DNA from: Sphingobium sp. Cam5-1
GTDB lineage: Bacteria > Pseudomonadota > Alphaproteobacteria > Sphingomonadales > Sphingomonadaceae
DNA: 64,000 nucleotides
Direction of reading: 5' to 3'
Assembly: GCF_015693305.1 (NCBI RefSeq)
Contig: NZ_CP065138.1
Span: 868,001-932,000, forward strand
The notes beneath the pieces were generated by a model. The model was not told the origin of the DNA, made no database searches, and saw only the letters and a program-made list of their open reading frames with translations. Both the position numbers and the translations under genes were made by a program. Shown one piece after another: positions 8,330 through 17,034 of the stretch; positions within the stretch are counted from its first letter, which is position 1, and each line of letters begins with the position of its first letter.

Positions 8330-9721
8330 ATGAATATCAAACTGACCGGCTCCATGTGTGGAGCCGGATTATCGCTTCTATGCGTCATGGCGGCGGGGGC
8401 CGCAACGATGTTATCGAGTGGATCGACATCGACTAATTTGCAGACGGGGTCAACCACGACTCTGCTCAGTAGTGGATCGACATCGACAACCACTTCGACA
8501 ACTTCGTTATCGACTGATACCACTTCGACCGTTTCATCCAGCTTTTCCACATTCGATTTCGCCAATGGTACAAGGCTGCCGGACAAATCGACCCTGTCGC
8601 TAGGCAATGCGACCGTCCATCCGGGCAGCGGCACTGCCTATGTGCCGGTAACGCTGGATCGTCCGACGCCAAACACAGTCATCGCGCGGGTCATTACGGT
8701 GAACGGGTCAGGCACGCTGCGCGCATTGTCCGGCTATAACTATCAGACGGTAGATACCGTCGTGATCTTCCGCCCCGGCGATCCGCTCGTCCAGACGGTC
8801 GGTGTACCGATCACCAGCCTTGCCGAGGGACAGCAGTTCCAGTTGAAGCTGCGGGAAGCGCCCTGGGGCGGCCTTCAAGGACAATCGCTGGCAACCATCA
8901 CCGCTACCAGCGCCCTCGCGCCGACACCCAAGGCAACCGGCACTTTCCGCCAGCCCCGAACCTTCGCGGCAACGGGCACGCTCCAGTTCGAGCTGAACAA
9001 GGAAACGCACAAGCGCTCGCCCGACGGCGGCTGGAATCGCTGGGCTACCTCGCTGTCGCATGGCCGTACCCAGATCGCCAATGGAGAGACCGGCCTCTAT
9101 CTGGATTCGTCGCTATTCCCCGGCATTGAAGGTCCAGTCTACTGGGGCGCACAGGGTCTCGTCCTGCACAGCCAGAAGCTGAAGTCGCCCATCTGGTACG
9201 AAGGCCAGAACTGGTATTATGGCGCGTCGGTGCTGGATGGCCGCAATTTCATCGCCTCGCAGATCGGCTACGGCCAATATGAATGGGTGGCACGGATGCC
9301 CAACCGTCGCGGCTCATGGCCCGCATTCTGGCTGATCTCCACCAGCGGATGGCCGCCCGAAATCGATATCTATGAGGGCTTTGGCTATCAAAGCTTTTGG
9401 GATTTCGATCGTCATATCAGCCACACCATCCTCGGCGGCAAGGACGGCGTCCGCAGCTTCCAACGCGGCGTCACGATCCAGGCTGAGCAGGCTTACGGCC
9501 TCAATGGCTTCGCCCAAGACTTCCACCGCTTCGCCGTCGATATTCAGCGCGATTATATCACCTGGTTCGTGGATGGCGTCGAAACCTATCAGTCGGTCAA
9601 TCCCTTCCAGGGGCACCGCTGGTATCCGATCATGGACGTCGCGGTGAAGACCAGCGGCGCCTATGATGATGGCTCAGGAGACATGATCATCAAGAGCCTG
9701 CGCATCTACAGCGCGCCATAA
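8330..9721 (+). CDS. Secreted GH16 family endo-glycanase with Ser/Thr-rich linker
   Basis: Exported beta-glycan hydrolase or transglycosylase. Residues 1-25 form a signal peptide ending AAGAA. Residues 28-72 are a low-complexity Ser/Thr stretch built on a repeated SSGSTST unit that is also visible as a DNA direct repeat. Residues about 75-185 look like a beta-sandwich (Calx-beta-like: VTLDRPTPNTVIARV, FRPGD). The C-terminal GH16 domain has the catalytic EIDIYE motif (about residues 344-349, nucleophile and acid/base Glu). ExoK/ExsH-type GH16 enzymes cut nascent EPS in rhizobia; here too it borders the EPS locus. Its 3' end overlaps the convergent GT2 gene by 16 bases. Target polymer unknown. 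Confidence 0.88.
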   Translation: MNIKLTGSMCGAGLSLLCVMAAGAATMLSSGSTSTNLQTGSTTTLLSSGSTSTTTSTTSLSTDTTSTVSSSFSTFDFANGTRLPDKSTLSLGNATVHPGSGTAYVPVTLDRPTPNTVIARVITVNGSGTLRALSGYNYQTVDTVVIFRPGDPLVQTVGVPITSLAEGQQFQLKLREAPWGGLQGQSLATITATSALAPTPKATGTFRQPRTFAATGTLQFELNKETHKRSPDGGWNRWATSLSHGRTQIANGETGLYLDSSLFPGIEGPVYWGAQGLVLHSQKLKSPIWYEGQNWYYGASVLDGRNFIASQIGYGQYEWVARMPNRRGSWPAFWLISTSGWPPEIDIYEGFGYQSFWDFDRHISHTILGGKDGVRSFQRGVTIQAEQAYGLNGFAQDFHRFAVDIQRDYITWFVDGVETYQSVNPFQGHRWYPIMDVAVKTSGAYDDGSGDMIIKSLRIYSAP

Positions 9722-10632
9722 TGGCTATGGGCGCCGCCTGACAGGGCATAGAGGCGCCCCCAGCATTTGACCCACTGCCCGGCAACGTCCACGCGGCGCA
9801 CGCCGGGCAGAATCAGTCCTGCAAGGCCGACGGTACGCAACCCCAGAATGCCGAGTGTCCGCGCTACCAGCACAACCTGCGCAACGCGCCCCGGCCGCCG
9901 CTTCCGCCACGCCAGCGTCTCGGTAAATCCGATCCGCCACATCCGCTTCAACACCCAGCTGAGCTTCGCCCGCTCCGGCGGCACCCATTCACTCACCCGC
10001 GCATCGGGTGCCCAGGCGAACCGCGCACCGGCTTCCCGCAATCGCGCAAGGAAATCCAGATCTTCACCCCCGCTCCGGTTGAAGCGCATGTCGAACCACG
10101 GCCGTGGCACCATCTCCAGCGCCCTGCGGTTCACCAGCAGGTTATTGCTCGCCCACAACATGCCCGTCGCGCCCCATGCACGCTGCTCCGGCCGGAACAC
10201 CAAAGTCTGTTGCGCCCATCGCGGCGGCCCATCCTTGAAGTGAAAATCAACAGGTCCCGCGACCACATCGGCACCCCCCTGCGCCTGACAGGCAAGCAGC
10301 GCGTCGAGCCAGCCCGGCTGCGGCCACTCATCATCATCGATCATGGCAATGAACCGCATAGCCGGATCGGCCATCGCAACATCACATATCGCATTGCGAA
10401 CCGAGCAAAGCCCCGGCTCCACTACCGGCAATAGCGTCAGGGGCAAGGGATAGCCGCTATCCCGCAAAGCCTCCACGACAGCGCCACCCTCTGCCTCGGT
10501 CCCGTCATTGTCGGCGACCAGCACCATGACATCCTGCCGCTGCACCATCTTTGCCAGCGTTTCCAGCAAGTGCCGCAATTCGGCGGGCCGCCGGAACGTC
10601 GGAATGGCAATCCATATCGGCTTGCCAATCAT
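9706..10632 (-). CDS. GT2 family glycosyltransferase (ExoM-like), last gene of the EPS operon
   Basis: Cytoplasmic GT-A glycosyltransferase that adds a sugar to the lipid-linked repeat unit. Motifs: WIAIPTFRRPAELRHLLETL at the start, VLVADNDGTEAEGG, and the metal-binding acidic run MIDDDEWPQPGWLDAL, then GGEDLDF. The start at 10632 overlaps the acyltransferase stop by ATGA, the coupling used throughout this operon; an upstream frame start would intrude into that gene. It is clearly paralogous to the GT2 gene at 14744-15673 (shared ADND-x-x-AEG and DDDE-x-x-x-PGW). Donor and linkage cannot be read from sequence. Confidence 0.88.
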   Translation of the reverse strand: MIGKPIWIAIPTFRRPAELRHLLETLAKMVQRQDVMVLVADNDGTEAEGGAVVEALRDSGYPLPLTLLPVVEPGLCSVRNAICDVAMADPAMRFIAMIDDDEWPQPGWLDALLACQAQGGADVVAGPVDFHFKDGPPRWAQQTLVFRPEQRAWGATGMLWASNNLLVNRRALEMVPRPWFDMRFNRSGGEDLDFLARLREAGARFAWAPDARVSEWVPPERAKLSWVLKRMWRIGFTETLAWRKRRPGRVAQVVLVARTLGILGLRTVGLAGLILPGVRRVDVAGQWVKCWGRLYALSGGAHSHYGAL

Positions 10633-11714
10633 GGCGCCGCCGGTTCCAGCGCAGTGGGACGCTGCGGGCGCCCTTTTTGCAGCCATTTAATGAACTGATG
10701 CCCTCGCACCTCGATCAGCAAATAGCTTACCCAGCAGATCAGCCAGGTGACGACCAGCATCCCAAGCACGAACAGCCAGTCCACCCCGACGATCCCATGC
10801 CGCTGCGCCACGCCCATTGCTCGCGCGGCGACGTCGCGCACCAGTGGATGCCAAAGATAGATGGAATAGCTGATGAGGCCGAGGTGAAAGCTCAGCCGGT
10901 TGGCCATCACAGCGCGCGCGGCTGGCCCATCATAATAGCAGCTCAGCACCAGCGCAGGCATCAGGCACACGACCAGCACATCGGCGCCCGGCAACAGCAG
11001 CGCCAGCGCGATCAGACCACAAACCGCGGCAAATCCGCCCTTACGATCAATCACGGCCTTGCACAAAGGATGATCCGCAACGCGATATGTCAGCACGCCC
11101 AGCGAAAAGCCCGCAAGGCAGCGCAGCAGCGTCAGCACGCTGTCACTGTCATTGACGTCGAGCGGCCCGCTGGCCCCCAGTCCCGACGATGCCACGAACA
11201 GCAGCAATCCAATGCAGATCGCCGCCTGCGCCCAAGCCCAGCGCGAAAAGGCAAGGATCGCGATCAGCGGATAGATCAGATATGCGGCAACTTCCGTGCT
11301 GACCGACCAGCTATTGCCCGCGATCGGCTCCGTGCCCCAGCCCCAGCTCTGCACCATGAACAGGTTGCTGAGGATATTGGCCGGGTTCAACTCTATCGAC
11401 TGGTTGCCCGACACGTTGAGCAGGATGCGCAGCTCAAAGACCAATGTCACGATCAGGTGCAGCGGCCACACTCGCGCCATGCGATTGATCAGGAAATCGA
11501 CATAGCTCGCCCGGCCCAGATGCTTCACCACCCGATCATGATAGCCATAGGAAATGACGAACCCGCTCAGGATGAAGAACAGGTCAACCGCCAGATAGGC
11601 GCGTGAAAACAATGGGATCGCAAACTGCGAAAAGGCCGGTTGATGCGGGATATGATAAAGCAGGACGGAAACGGCCGCGACCCCGCGCAGGCCGGTGAGT
11701 GAGGCGACCCTCAT
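10629..11714 (-). CDS. Membrane acyltransferase (acyltransferase 3 / OafA-NodX type)
   Basis: Integral membrane O-acyltransferase, likely to add acetyl, succinyl or another acyl group to EPS sugars. About 361 aa with roughly ten hydrophobic segments. The N-terminal SLTGLRGVAAVSVLLYHI contains the conserved Arg-Gly and the catalytic-type His of the family; LFFILSGFVISYGY and NRMARVWPLHLIV follow. ATG at 11714 overlaps the GH10 stop (ATGA). Position between a GT2 gene and the GH10 gene supports EPS decoration. Acyl donor and acceptor unknown. Confidence 0.9.
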   Translation of the reverse strand: MRVASLTGLRGVAAVSVLLYHIPHQPAFSQFAIPLFSRAYLAVDLFFILSGFVISYGYHDRVVKHLGRASYVDFLINRMARVWPLHLIVTLVFELRILLNVSGNQSIELNPANILSNLFMVQSWGWGTEPIAGNSWSVSTEVAAYLIYPLIAILAFSRWAWAQAAICIGLLLFVASSGLGASGPLDVNDSDSVLTLLRCLAGFSLGVLTYRVADHPLCKAVIDRKGGFAAVCGLIALALLLPGADVLVVCLMPALVLSCYYDGPAARAVMANRLSFHLGLISYSIYLWHPLVRDVAARAMGVAQRHGIVGVDWLFVLGMLVVTWLICWVSYLLIEVRGHQFIKWLQKGRPQRPTALEPAAP

Positions 11715-12838
11715 GCCCGGTTCCTCCTTGCAGGAGGTGCGGCATCGAAGGCGCCAGCGATTGCGTCCCAAAATGGCTTCCGGGCCATCTTACCGTCAAA
11801 GGGCAGGCCACGGGACAGCTGCCCGTCTGGCCATTTATATTCGGGATATTTGGACAGCCATGAATCCCTGTCCGACACGCCCCAACACAGGACTGATCCC
11901 ATCGCCGGATTATCCAGCGCCACGTCCAGGAATGCCTTGGCAAAGGCCGCAACCTCACGGTCGCGCTTGTCCGGATTAGGTGGCCCGCCACGGTCGGCGA
12001 TATCCAGTTCGGTGATCGCCAGCTTCAATCCATATCCGCTCAGCGTTGCCAGAAAATCGGCAAATTGCCGCTGATTGAACGGCTCCTTATAGGGTTTCAG
12101 ATGCCCCTGAATGCCAATGGCATCCACTGGCACACCCCGGCTCATCAGACGATCGAGCAGCTTCAACATGGCGGTTCGCCGCCGTTCGCAGCGCGGAGAG
12201 TCATGCTCCAGCCCATAGTCGCCCAGGAACAGCGCCGCGCCGCTATCCACCTCGCGCGCGCGGTGGAAGGCAAGGTCGATATAATGTTCGCCCATGGCTT
12301 TCATCCATAAATTCTCCGCGCGCATCCCGTCGGCGCGGCCCTGATTGGGCTCGATCGTTTCATTGACCACGTCCCATTCGGAAATCCGGCCCGCATAGCG
12401 TCGCATGGCAACGTCGATATAGCCGGTCATCAACTGTCGTTGCTGCGCATCGCTCGCCTGTTGCACCGCCGGTTCCAGCCACGGCGGATTGGCCGTGTAC
12501 CAGACCAATGTATGTCCGCGCGCCCGCATCCCATGTGCTTGCGCAAAGTCGATGATCTGGTCAGCGCCGCTAAAGTCATATTTGCCGGGCTTTGGTTCGG
12601 TGGTTCCGCGCTTCAGTTCATATTCCTGCACCAGAATGTCGCATTCCCGCGCCACCGTTGCGCGATACGCGCTGTCCTCGCGCAGTAATCGCGATTTCAC
12701 AGCCGCGCCGAAATAGCGCCCGGAAGCCTTGGCATGATCCGCCAATCCTTCGCGCGACACGACGCGGGCGGCGCCGGGCGGTATGGGAGAGCAGGCCGTC
12801 AGCGTCGCTGCCCCCACCAGAAAATCCCGCCGCCTCAC
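11711..12838 (-). CDS. GH10 family glycoside hydrolase, Tat-type putative lipoprotein
   Basis: Endo-beta-1,4-xylanase-like (GH10) enzyme. The N-terminus MRRRDFLVGAATLTACS combines a twin-arginine motif with a lipobox (LTAC), so a folded, lipid-anchored periplasmic or outer-membrane enzyme is predicted. Catalytic motifs: RGHTLVWY (near residue 95), SEWDVVNE (acid/base Glu, near 155), AIGIQGHL and LAITELDI (nucleophile Glu, near 275). Length 375 aa is a single GH10 domain. It overlaps both neighbours by ATGA and so is co-translated with EPS biosynthesis genes. It probably trims or edits this polymer rather than degrading plant xylan, but that is inference from position. Confidence 0.9.
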   Translation of the reverse strand: MRRRDFLVGAATLTACSPIPPGAARVVSREGLADHAKASGRYFGAAVKSRLLREDSAYRATVARECDILVQEYELKRGTTEPKPGKYDFSGADQIIDFAQAHGMRARGHTLVWYTANPPWLEPAVQQASDAQQRQLMTGYIDVAMRRYAGRISEWDVVNETIEPNQGRADGMRAENLWMKAMGEHYIDLAFHRAREVDSGAALFLGDYGLEHDSPRCERRRTAMLKLLDRLMSRGVPVDAIGIQGHLKPYKEPFNQRQFADFLATLSGYGLKLAITELDIADRGGPPNPDKRDREVAAFAKAFLDVALDNPAMGSVLCWGVSDRDSWLSKYPEYKWPDGQLSRGLPFDGKMARKPFWDAIAGAFDAAPPARRNRA

Positions 12839-13803
12839 AGGCTTTGCCTCCGCCCGCTCAATAATCGCATGACATCGATCCAGCGATCACAGATTTTGCG
12901 ATAAACGCCGTCCGGCAGAACGATCTGCATCAGCACCGCGCCCGCCAGACGCGGCCCATAGGCGCCATGGAACAATGCCGTCAGATAGTAGCGGATGGCC
13001 CGAAGCCGTTTGGTCGGCCAGATGCTCTTTGCCGCGTGCCAACCCATATATCCCGAAAAAGCCCGCGCCGAGATATGGGGGCGCAGGTCCGCCAGCCAGG
13101 TCAGGCTGCCTACACTTCCCCGGATCTGCGACAGCCTGTCCTCTGCCTGACGGTCTGCCCAGATTGTACCAGGGCGGCTGGCCATCACGAAACGCGCGCC
13201 CGCCAGCGACAACCGCAACGCGAAATCGGTGTCATCGCCGAACTTCACATCCTCGCGATAACGGACCTTCTCGGCGAGCGAACGACTGAGCGCCACACTG
13301 CTGGTCTGGATAAAGCCCCGATCGCACATCAGGTAACGATCGACCGGCTCATTTCTTTGTATGGCGCGCGGGGGTTTCAGGAAATTCCGCCCGCCGCCCC
13401 GGTCGGCCAGCACCTGCCCATAGGCGACGATATCGTCACTCTCCTCCAGCAGGGGCAGCAGGTCAGCAAGGTGATGCGGCAGGAAACGGTCATCGCAATC
13501 AAGAAAGGCGATGTAGCGCCCGCGTGCGCGATCGACACCGGCGTTGCGTGCCGCCGACGCACCCCGGTTCTGCTGGACGACGACGGTCAGGCGCGGGTCC
13601 TTGATTGCCCCCAACGCCAATTCGGTGCCGTCGGTCGATCCGTCGACGACGACGATCACCTCGATCACCGCGATGCTCTGCTCCAGTGCGGAAAGCACCG
13701 CCGCGACCACTGCGTCCCGACGCTGATAGGTAGGGATGACAACCGAAAATAGCGGTTGGGCGACGGCAGCCTGAAGCTGCGATGGAGGTTGCCAGGCGCT
13801 CAT
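12835..13803 (-). CDS. GT2 family glycosyltransferase
   Basis: GT-A glycosyltransferase of the EPS operon. Motifs: PLFSVVIPTYQRRDAVVAAV, VVVDGSTDGTELAL (first Asp), NRGASAARNAGVDRARGRYI and FLDCDDRFLP (DxD), then GDDTDFALRL. About 322 aa, no membrane segments. The ATG at 13803 overlaps the preceding stop (ATGA); a GTG one codon upstream is not needed. It pairs with the adjacent GT2 gene (13803-14747), with which it shares the ARN-x-G-x-x-x-ARGRYIAFLD block, pointing to a local duplication. Specificity unknown. Confidence 0.9.
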   Translation of the reverse strand: MSAWQPPSQLQAAVAQPLFSVVIPTYQRRDAVVAAVLSALEQSIAVIEVIVVVDGSTDGTELALGAIKDPRLTVVVQQNRGASAARNAGVDRARGRYIAFLDCDDRFLPHHLADLLPLLEESDDIVAYGQVLADRGGGRNFLKPPRAIQRNEPVDRYLMCDRGFIQTSSVALSRSLAEKVRYREDVKFGDDTDFALRLSLAGARFVMASRPGTIWADRQAEDRLSQIRGSVGSLTWLADLRPHISARAFSGYMGWHAAKSIWPTKRLRAIRYYLTALFHGAYGPRLAGAVLMQIVLPDGVYRKICDRWIDVMRLLSGRRQSL

Positions 13804-14747
13804 CACGACCGCGCTCCGCTATGGGCGGGTTCGCCCTTGCCGAACCGAAGTACGAACAGGTTGACCAGTGAACGGTAGAGCGGCTTTGGAAGGTAGGATC
13901 GCAATATCTGCCGCGCGACCACCCGTGGCGGCACCCCGCCTGCGAACATGCCGATCACCAGATCGCGTAGCGCCGCGACAGGGCGCACGGGCGCCATGTG
14001 ATAGGCCAGAACCGTCGCGCGATAGCCGCGCCGTGCCCGATCGGTGAGCATGTGGCCGCAGCGATCCAGCCAGTCCAGCGAGGTTTCATAACCCCGGACA
14101 TAGGATGTGCGGCCATCTTCCGTTGCATCCAGCCACACCGTCAGCGGCTCATCGATCATCTTGAAGCGCGCTCCCGCGCCCTGCAACCTGACGCAGAAGT
14201 CGAGATCCTGTCCCTTTTTCAACGCCGGATCGAACAGCACCTTGCGGGCCATTTCGCTCGGCACGACCATGGTCGATGTCTGCATGAACTGATTGGCGCA
14301 GAACAGATATTCGCCGACATCCTCGCCATCGCGAATGCCGCGATCAGGCCTGATCCAATAACGATCGACGCCCCGGTCGACCTTCATCCTGGAATAGAGG
14401 ACCGTGCGGCCGTCATCATCCTTCAGCGCCTGCGCCATGATCGACAATTTGCCCGGCAGGAAGAGGTCGTCGGAATCGAGGAAGGCGATATACCGACCCC
14501 GCGCGGCCTTGATCCCATGATTACGCGCGGCTCCACCCCCCGCATTATCCTGCCGGATATACCGCACGCGCGCGTCGCCAATGGCCTCGATCACCGGAGC
14601 GGGGTCGTCGCGCGATCCGTCATCTATCACGACGATTTCAAAATGCTGCCAGTCCTGCGCTTGCACCGACCGGATCGTGTCACCCACGATATCGGCGCGG
14701 TTATAGAGCGGGATGACGACGGAAAAGAAGGGGGCGGCATCGCTCAT
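13803..14747 (-). CDS. GT2 family glycosyltransferase
   Basis: GT-A glycosyltransferase of the EPS operon, 314 aa. Motifs: FFSVVIPLYNRADIVGDTI, IVVIDDGSRDDPAPVIEAI, GGGAARNHGIKAARGRYI and FLDSDDLFLPGKL (DxD), then KGQDLDFCVRL. ATG at 14747 overlaps the preceding stop by ATGA. It is a sequence relative of the next gene in the operon (12835-13803), and the two probably add consecutive or alternative sugars; acceptor and donor cannot be inferred. Confidence 0.9.
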   Translation of the reverse strand: MSDAAPFFSVVIPLYNRADIVGDTIRSVQAQDWQHFEIVVIDDGSRDDPAPVIEAIGDARVRYIRQDNAGGGAARNHGIKAARGRYIAFLDSDDLFLPGKLSIMAQALKDDDGRTVLYSRMKVDRGVDRYWIRPDRGIRDGEDVGEYLFCANQFMQTSTMVVPSEMARKVLFDPALKKGQDLDFCVRLQGAGARFKMIDEPLTVWLDATEDGRTSYVRGYETSLDWLDRCGHMLTDRARRGYRATVLAYHMAPVRPVAALRDLVIGMFAGGVPPRVVARQILRSYLPKPLYRSLVNLFVLRFGKGEPAHSGARS

Positions 14748-15673
14748 GCGCCATGCACCTTTCGATATTCTTCGTAACGGAAGCCCGCGATTCCGGCGAT
14801 CTTGCCGATAGCACGGTAGAGTTTACCCAGCCGCACGACGCGCTTGCCCCGGTCGAGCGTTGCCGCAGCGCCCAGCGTGCCCACCAAGAATCCTGCGGCA
14901 ATGCGCGGCGCCTCGCCCAGCAAGGTGCGTAGCCGCCCCCTGTGGAACCGCTCGACCATCATGTCGGTCATCCCCAGCCGATAGCCGCGCATCAGCAGCC
15001 ATTTGGTAGTGACCCGGCTCGCCGGGATCAGCTCCGTCACCAGAGCCTCCTCCGACCAGGCAAAGCGAAAGCCCTTGCGCGCCATCCGGCTGAACAGCTG
15101 CTTGTCCGACCCGCCGGTCAGCGCCATGCCCTCATCGAATGGCCGTTCGCCCATCTGGTGCAGCGCCTGCGCTGACATCAGCACATTGGCCGTACTGTCC
15201 ACCAATGCCACCGGCCCCGAAGTCCCGCGCCGCTTGGCCTGCAACAAAGGATGCCGCGCAGCCCAGGTCGCAACCCGCGCATCCATTTCCCGCGCCACGG
15301 CTCCCCCCACGACATCCGCATTCCAGCGCATTGCGGTATCCACCAGCGCATCGATCCAACCGGGGGAGGCAGCTTCATCATCGTCCAACATCGCGACATG
15401 CGTCACGCCGGGTCGCGCCAGCGCCTCCGCCACCAGAGCATTGCGCACCACGGGTATTCCCCGCTCAGCCACCAGTAGCGCCTTGATCGGCCAGCGATAG
15501 CCTTGCGAAGCCAGCCGCTCGACCACGCCCATCCCCTCGGCCCGCGCGGCATCATTGTCCGCGACCAGCACCTCCAGCTTGTGCGCCGTGTCCAGCGCCG
15601 CAATCGATTCCAGCGTCCGTCGCAATCCTTGCGGCCGATTGCACGTAGCGATGCAGATAATAACCCTAGCCAT
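14744..15673 (-). CDS. GT2 family glycosyltransferase (ExoM-like)
   Basis: GT-A glycosyltransferase, about 309 aa. Motifs: ARVIICIATCNRPQGLRRTL, LEVLVADNDAARAEG, MLDDDEAASPGWIDALV (acidic metal-binding run) and GGSDKQLFSRM. ATG at 15673 overlaps the end of the polymerase gene by 8 bases; a TTG one codon upstream is a weaker alternative. Paralogue of the distal GT2 gene at 9706-10632. Probably transfers one sugar to the Und-PP-linked intermediate. Confidence 0.89.
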   Translation of the reverse strand: MARVIICIATCNRPQGLRRTLESIAALDTAHKLEVLVADNDAARAEGMGVVERLASQGYRWPIKALLVAERGIPVVRNALVAEALARPGVTHVAMLDDDEAASPGWIDALVDTAMRWNADVVGGAVAREMDARVATWAARHPLLQAKRRGTSGPVALVDSTANVLMSAQALHQMGERPFDEGMALTGGSDKQLFSRMARKGFRFAWSEEALVTELIPASRVTTKWLLMRGYRLGMTDMMVERFHRGRLRTLLGEAPRIAAGFLVGTLGAAATLDRGKRVVRLGKLYRAIGKIAGIAGFRYEEYRKVHGA

Positions 15674-17030
15674 CAACAGCCTCCGGGGAAGAAATGCGCC
15701 GCCGCTGCCATTGCGGGCGCGGCTTGGCCTTGAAGGTGGCGTGCGCGGTGGCGATCGCCGCGAGGAAGATCACCCAGACCTGCCGGTCCTTGTCGAAGAA
15801 GGAGGTTTCCAGCAGATTCTGGTACATAACGAACACCCAGATGGCGAAAGCCGGAACCATCAGATGCTGGTTCTCCTTGGTCGATCCGGTCAGGAACCAA
15901 TAGGTTGGCAAAGCCAGGAAACTCACCAGCAGCATGACCAGCCCTAAAGGCCCGGTCGTCACCCAAATCTCCAGATATCCATCATGCGAATGCGCGGTCA
16001 GCATCTGGAATTGCTGATTGAGATAATCATGCGCCGGGGAGTTCGCCCCCACCTGCCAGAAGCCGCCGAACCCCGCGCCCAGGAACGGGTGATCGGCCAG
16101 ATAGTCCAACGCCACGCGCCAGATCGACACTCGCCCGGTAAAGCTCGTCGGATCGGCAAACATCCGCTCGATCGTCGGTTGATAGGCGATGTACAGCGCC
16201 AGAAACCCCACCATCCCGAACCCGAGCATGATGAGCAATATCGCCCGCTTCTGCGTATTGTCGCTAAGCGCCCGGTAGATGTTGCTGATCGCCAGCATGC
16301 CGATGCACAGCGCCAGCGACGTCTTGCTCTTTGTCCCGATCACGAAGACGAACGCCATGATCGCGAACAGCGCATAATACCATTTCCGGCGGTCGATCCA
16401 CGCATTGCCGCACACGATGAAACACAGCGCCATCACCGCGCCCGCGATATTCTTGTGGAAGAAGAAACCCCGCCACGCCCCAATCAACGCCTTGTCGCTC
16501 TCGGTCGGCGGATGCACCGCGGCCGAAGTCAGCGGCATCGAAACCCAACATATGAGCAGCGACGTAATCAGCGCCCATCGCAGCGCAGTGAACAACCGTT
16601 CCGGCCCGATCAGCGCCAATGCGCAGAAGGTGATGTAGATCACGATGAACTGCTGCATCACCCGCTTGAAGGATACGAACGGATCGACGCCCCAGCTACA
16701 GGTGATCAGGAACCACACCAGCATGATTGCCAGCGGCCAGAAGGTGAAACGGTACTTCAACGGATGCTGACGGAATATCTGCACGCCCGTCAGCAACAGC
16801 GCAAAGCCGATGAACAGCGCCTGCTTGAACAGGTCCGACCCGTCATTGTCCGCCGCCATCGCGACCAGTTCGTCTTGCGTGCGGGAAGCGAAAGGCTGCT
16901 GGCCGATGAAGACCATCATCAGGAACACATAGTAAAAGATCTGCGCGACCACCACCATCCGGCTTTCCTGCGAAGCGGCAGGAGAGGGGAGGGACGGCGC
17001 AGTGCCCATGCGATGCCATGTCGACGCCAT
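15666..17030 (-). CDS. O-antigen ligase/polymerase family protein (Wzy/ExoQ-like EPS polymerase)
   Basis: Polytopic inner-membrane protein, about 454 aa with ten or more hydrophobic segments, that would polymerise flipped repeat units. The family signature WRGFFFHKNIAGAVMAL (near residues 190-206) and the later periplasmic stretch GRVSIWRVALDYLADHPFLG with HSHDGYLEIW match the Wzy_C/ExoQ type. The start at 17030 lies four bases after the flippase stop; an internal Met at residue 8 is possible. A polymerase role is preferred over WaaL-type ligase because it sits between Wzx and the glycosyltransferases. Confidence 0.88.
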   Translation of the reverse strand: MASTWHRMGTAPSLPSPAASQESRMVVVAQIFYYVFLMMVFIGQQPFASRTQDELVAMAADNDGSDLFKQALFIGFALLLTGVQIFRQHPLKYRFTFWPLAIMLVWFLITCSWGVDPFVSFKRVMQQFIVIYITFCALALIGPERLFTALRWALITSLLICWVSMPLTSAAVHPPTESDKALIGAWRGFFFHKNIAGAVMALCFIVCGNAWIDRRKWYYALFAIMAFVFVIGTKSKTSLALCIGMLAISNIYRALSDNTQKRAILLIMLGFGMVGFLALYIAYQPTIERMFADPTSFTGRVSIWRVALDYLADHPFLGAGFGGFWQVGANSPAHDYLNQQFQMLTAHSHDGYLEIWVTTGPLGLVMLLVSFLALPTYWFLTGSTKENQHLMVPAFAIWVFVMYQNLLETSFFDKDRQVWVIFLAAIATAHATFKAKPRPQWQRRRISSPEAVDG

Positions 17031-17034
17031 GGGT

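Noticed and set aside
8390..8530. Short tandem repeats resembling a repeat array
   Set aside because: They are coding repeats of SSGSTST units in the GH16 linker, with no spacer regularity, so not CRISPR.
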